A DNA stretch of 64,000 nucleotides, from contig NZ_SUNB01000001.1 in assembly GCF_007570825.1 (NCBI RefSeq), forward strand, positions 868,001-932,000. Reading direction: 5' to 3'. Each line of letters opens with the position of its first letter. Within the stretch, counting starts at the first letter, position 1. A program made the translations under genes and the position numbers. A model generated the notes under the pieces. The model was not told where the DNA came from, did no database searches, and was given only the letters and a program-made list of their open reading frames with translations. The DNA comes from Pleionea sediminis. Lineage in GTDB: Bacteria > Pseudomonadota > Gammaproteobacteria > Enterobacterales > Kangiellaceae. Positions 62,927 through 64,000 of the stretch are shown here, piece by piece.

Positions 62927-64000
62927 ATGACAACAAAGTTAATTTGTTTTTTGCTTATTTGTTTCTCACTGTTAGGGCAAAGCGCTAGCTTAACGCTTCC
63001 ACAGTCTTCTTTTCCTATTAACTTAGAATCGAATGAATTTCAGTTTGATCCCGTCAAAGGCATTCACGACCTTGAGCTAACAATTAATGCCGTTGTTAAT
63101 GATGACAATAATTTTATATGGGTTGGCACTCAATCGGGATTATTAAAAATTGACGCCTACGGATACGACAAATGGGATGCCAGCACTGGGCTTGATAATG
63201 GGTTAATTAACAACTTAGTCACTAGTTTAGCTTTTGATAAAAAGAAGAAAGACCTTTGGGTCGGAACAATTAAAGGGATCAGTGTTTACAATCTTGAAAC
63301 CCAAAGTTTTCGACACATTCAAGCCGAAGAGCAAGACTCCATCTCCCATAATCACATAAATAGAATACTCATCGATTCTAAAAATCGTATTTGGGTCGCT
63401 ACCAATCAAGGTCTCAATCTTTACAAAAACGATACTTGGCAACAAATCTTCTCAAATACTAGTTCCAGAACCTCATCATCAAATAATGTTCTTGATATAA
63501 CCGAAGATCGGCTGGGTAATATATGGGTTTCTACGGTTAGTGGATTGAGTCGCGTCGACAACAATAGTTTAATTGAGCATTCCTCTATCAGAAAATACAT
63601 AAAAGGCGATCTTATTGTCACACAAATTCTTGCTAGTCGAGACAATGGTCTCTGGTTAGGCACTGAAAAACGCGGGTTATTCTATTTCAACCCTCAAACA
63701 AATGAAACAAGGCACTATACATCCCGATCAAAAACTAAAAAGCTATCATCTAATTATGTCGCATCTTTGTTTGAAGATGAACAGGGAAGATTATGGATAG
63801 GTACCGGAAAAGGTATCTGTTTATTGAAGCTCAGCAATGGAGAGAGTCTTCAATGCCTAAATGAAAGCCCGGGGCTAAATAACATTATTATATCTCTCTT
63901 TCAAGATAATAATAAAATACTATGGGTCGGCACTTGGTCCAGTGGTCTATATCGATATGATCCGGAACAAACCCCCGTAGATACTTTCTTTATTAATGAT
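62927..64000 (+). CDS. Second propeller-sensor protein, paralogue of the upstream one, C-terminus beyond the window
   Basis: ATG at 62927 opens 358 codons with no stop before the window edge. Signal peptide (CFLLICFSLLGQSAS), then propeller repeats with WVGTQSG, WVGTIKG, WVATNQG, WVSTVSG, WLGTEKRG, WIGTGKG and WVGTWSSG. Residues align along their whole length with the N-terminus of the 1150-residue sensor (for example DLELTINAVVNDDNNFIWVG against DLTINAMVSDDNHFLWVG), so the two are tandem paralogues. Its output domain lies outside. No ribosome site is obvious. Confidence 0.85.
   Translation, partial: MTTKLICFLLICFSLLGQSASLTLPQSSFPINLESNEFQFDPVKGIHDLELTINAVVNDDNNFIWVGTQSGLLKIDAYGYDKWDASTGLDNGLINNLVTSLAFDKKKKDLWVGTIKGISVYNLETQSFRHIQAEEQDSISHNHINRILIDSKNRIWVATNQGLNLYKNDTWQQIFSNTSSRTSSSNNVLDITEDRLGNIWVSTVSGLSRVDNNSLIEHSSIRKYIKGDLIVTQILASRDNGLWLGTEKRGLFYFNPQTNETRHYTSRSKTKKLSSNYVASLFEDEQGRLWIGTGKGICLLKLSNGESLQCLNESPGLNNIIISLFQDNNKILWVGTWSSGLYRYDPEQTPVDTFFIND

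Overview
The window is a 64 kb piece of an AT-rich chromosome from a heterotrophic, probably marine gammaproteobacterium. The evidence is a solitary Dam methylase, an OxyR with the gammaproteobacterial Cys pair, a Cpx-type envelope stress module, a class II DAHP synthase, a Vibrio/Shewanella-style TonB2 energiser operon, a BioC/BioH route to biotin, and polyhydroxyalkanoate (PHA) genes. A Kangiella/Aliikangiella-type lineage would fit, but that is a guess. I saw no rRNA, tRNA, CRISPR array, prophage or intact insertion sequence.

Layout. 1-4 kb: a GCS2-type ligase, an AstE-like deacylase, oxyR and a truncated membrane-protein gene, all on the minus strand. 4-8.4 kb: radA between two PilZ genes, one of them a large protein with two PilZ modules. 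8.4-13 kb: DAHP synthase, small envelope proteins, and divergent phasin and PHA synthase genes. 13.3-16.5 kb: a HigBA-type toxin-antitoxin pair, dam, a putative SprA-related metalloprotease and a small flagellar-like protein. 16.5-19.7 kb: dgkA divergent from a PAP2 phosphatase/glycosyltransferase pair, then a Rof-like Rho regulator and a DUF4124 protein.

19.7-32.1 kb is the most distinctive part. All genes lie on the minus strand: an outer-membrane lipoprotein made of three tandem repeats of about 445 residues, a TonB-dependent receptor, a structured intergenic leader, then DUF3450, TtpC-like, ExbB, ExbD, TonB and TPR genes. The energiser operon is preceded by three 11-bp-spaced TGTCAY-like units ending 10 nt before a -10-like hexamer, which resembles a PhoB promoter. 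It is followed by a leader of roughly 240 nt that can fold in two mutually exclusive ways.

32.4-43.3 kb: DUF6122 and DUF2339 membrane proteins, a cpxA/cpxR pair divergent from a cpxP-like gene with a CpxR box between them, and an amidohydrolase followed by a second TonB-dependent receptor. 43.3-47.9 kb: the biotin operon bioB-F-H-C-D, without bioA. 48-57.5 kb: comF, a MATE transporter, srkA, a fatty-acid hydroxylase-like gene divergent from an AraC regulator, a CDGSH protein, glnK-amtB behind a sigma-54 promoter and an NtrC site, a YeeZ-like epimerase and an alpha/beta hydrolase.

57.8-64 kb: a 1150-residue propeller/Y_Y_Y/GAF/GGDEF sensor with a destroyed catalytic motif, an intact diguanylate cyclase, and the start of a second propeller sensor cut by the window edge. 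Together with the PilZ proteins this suggests a c-di-GMP signalling emphasis.
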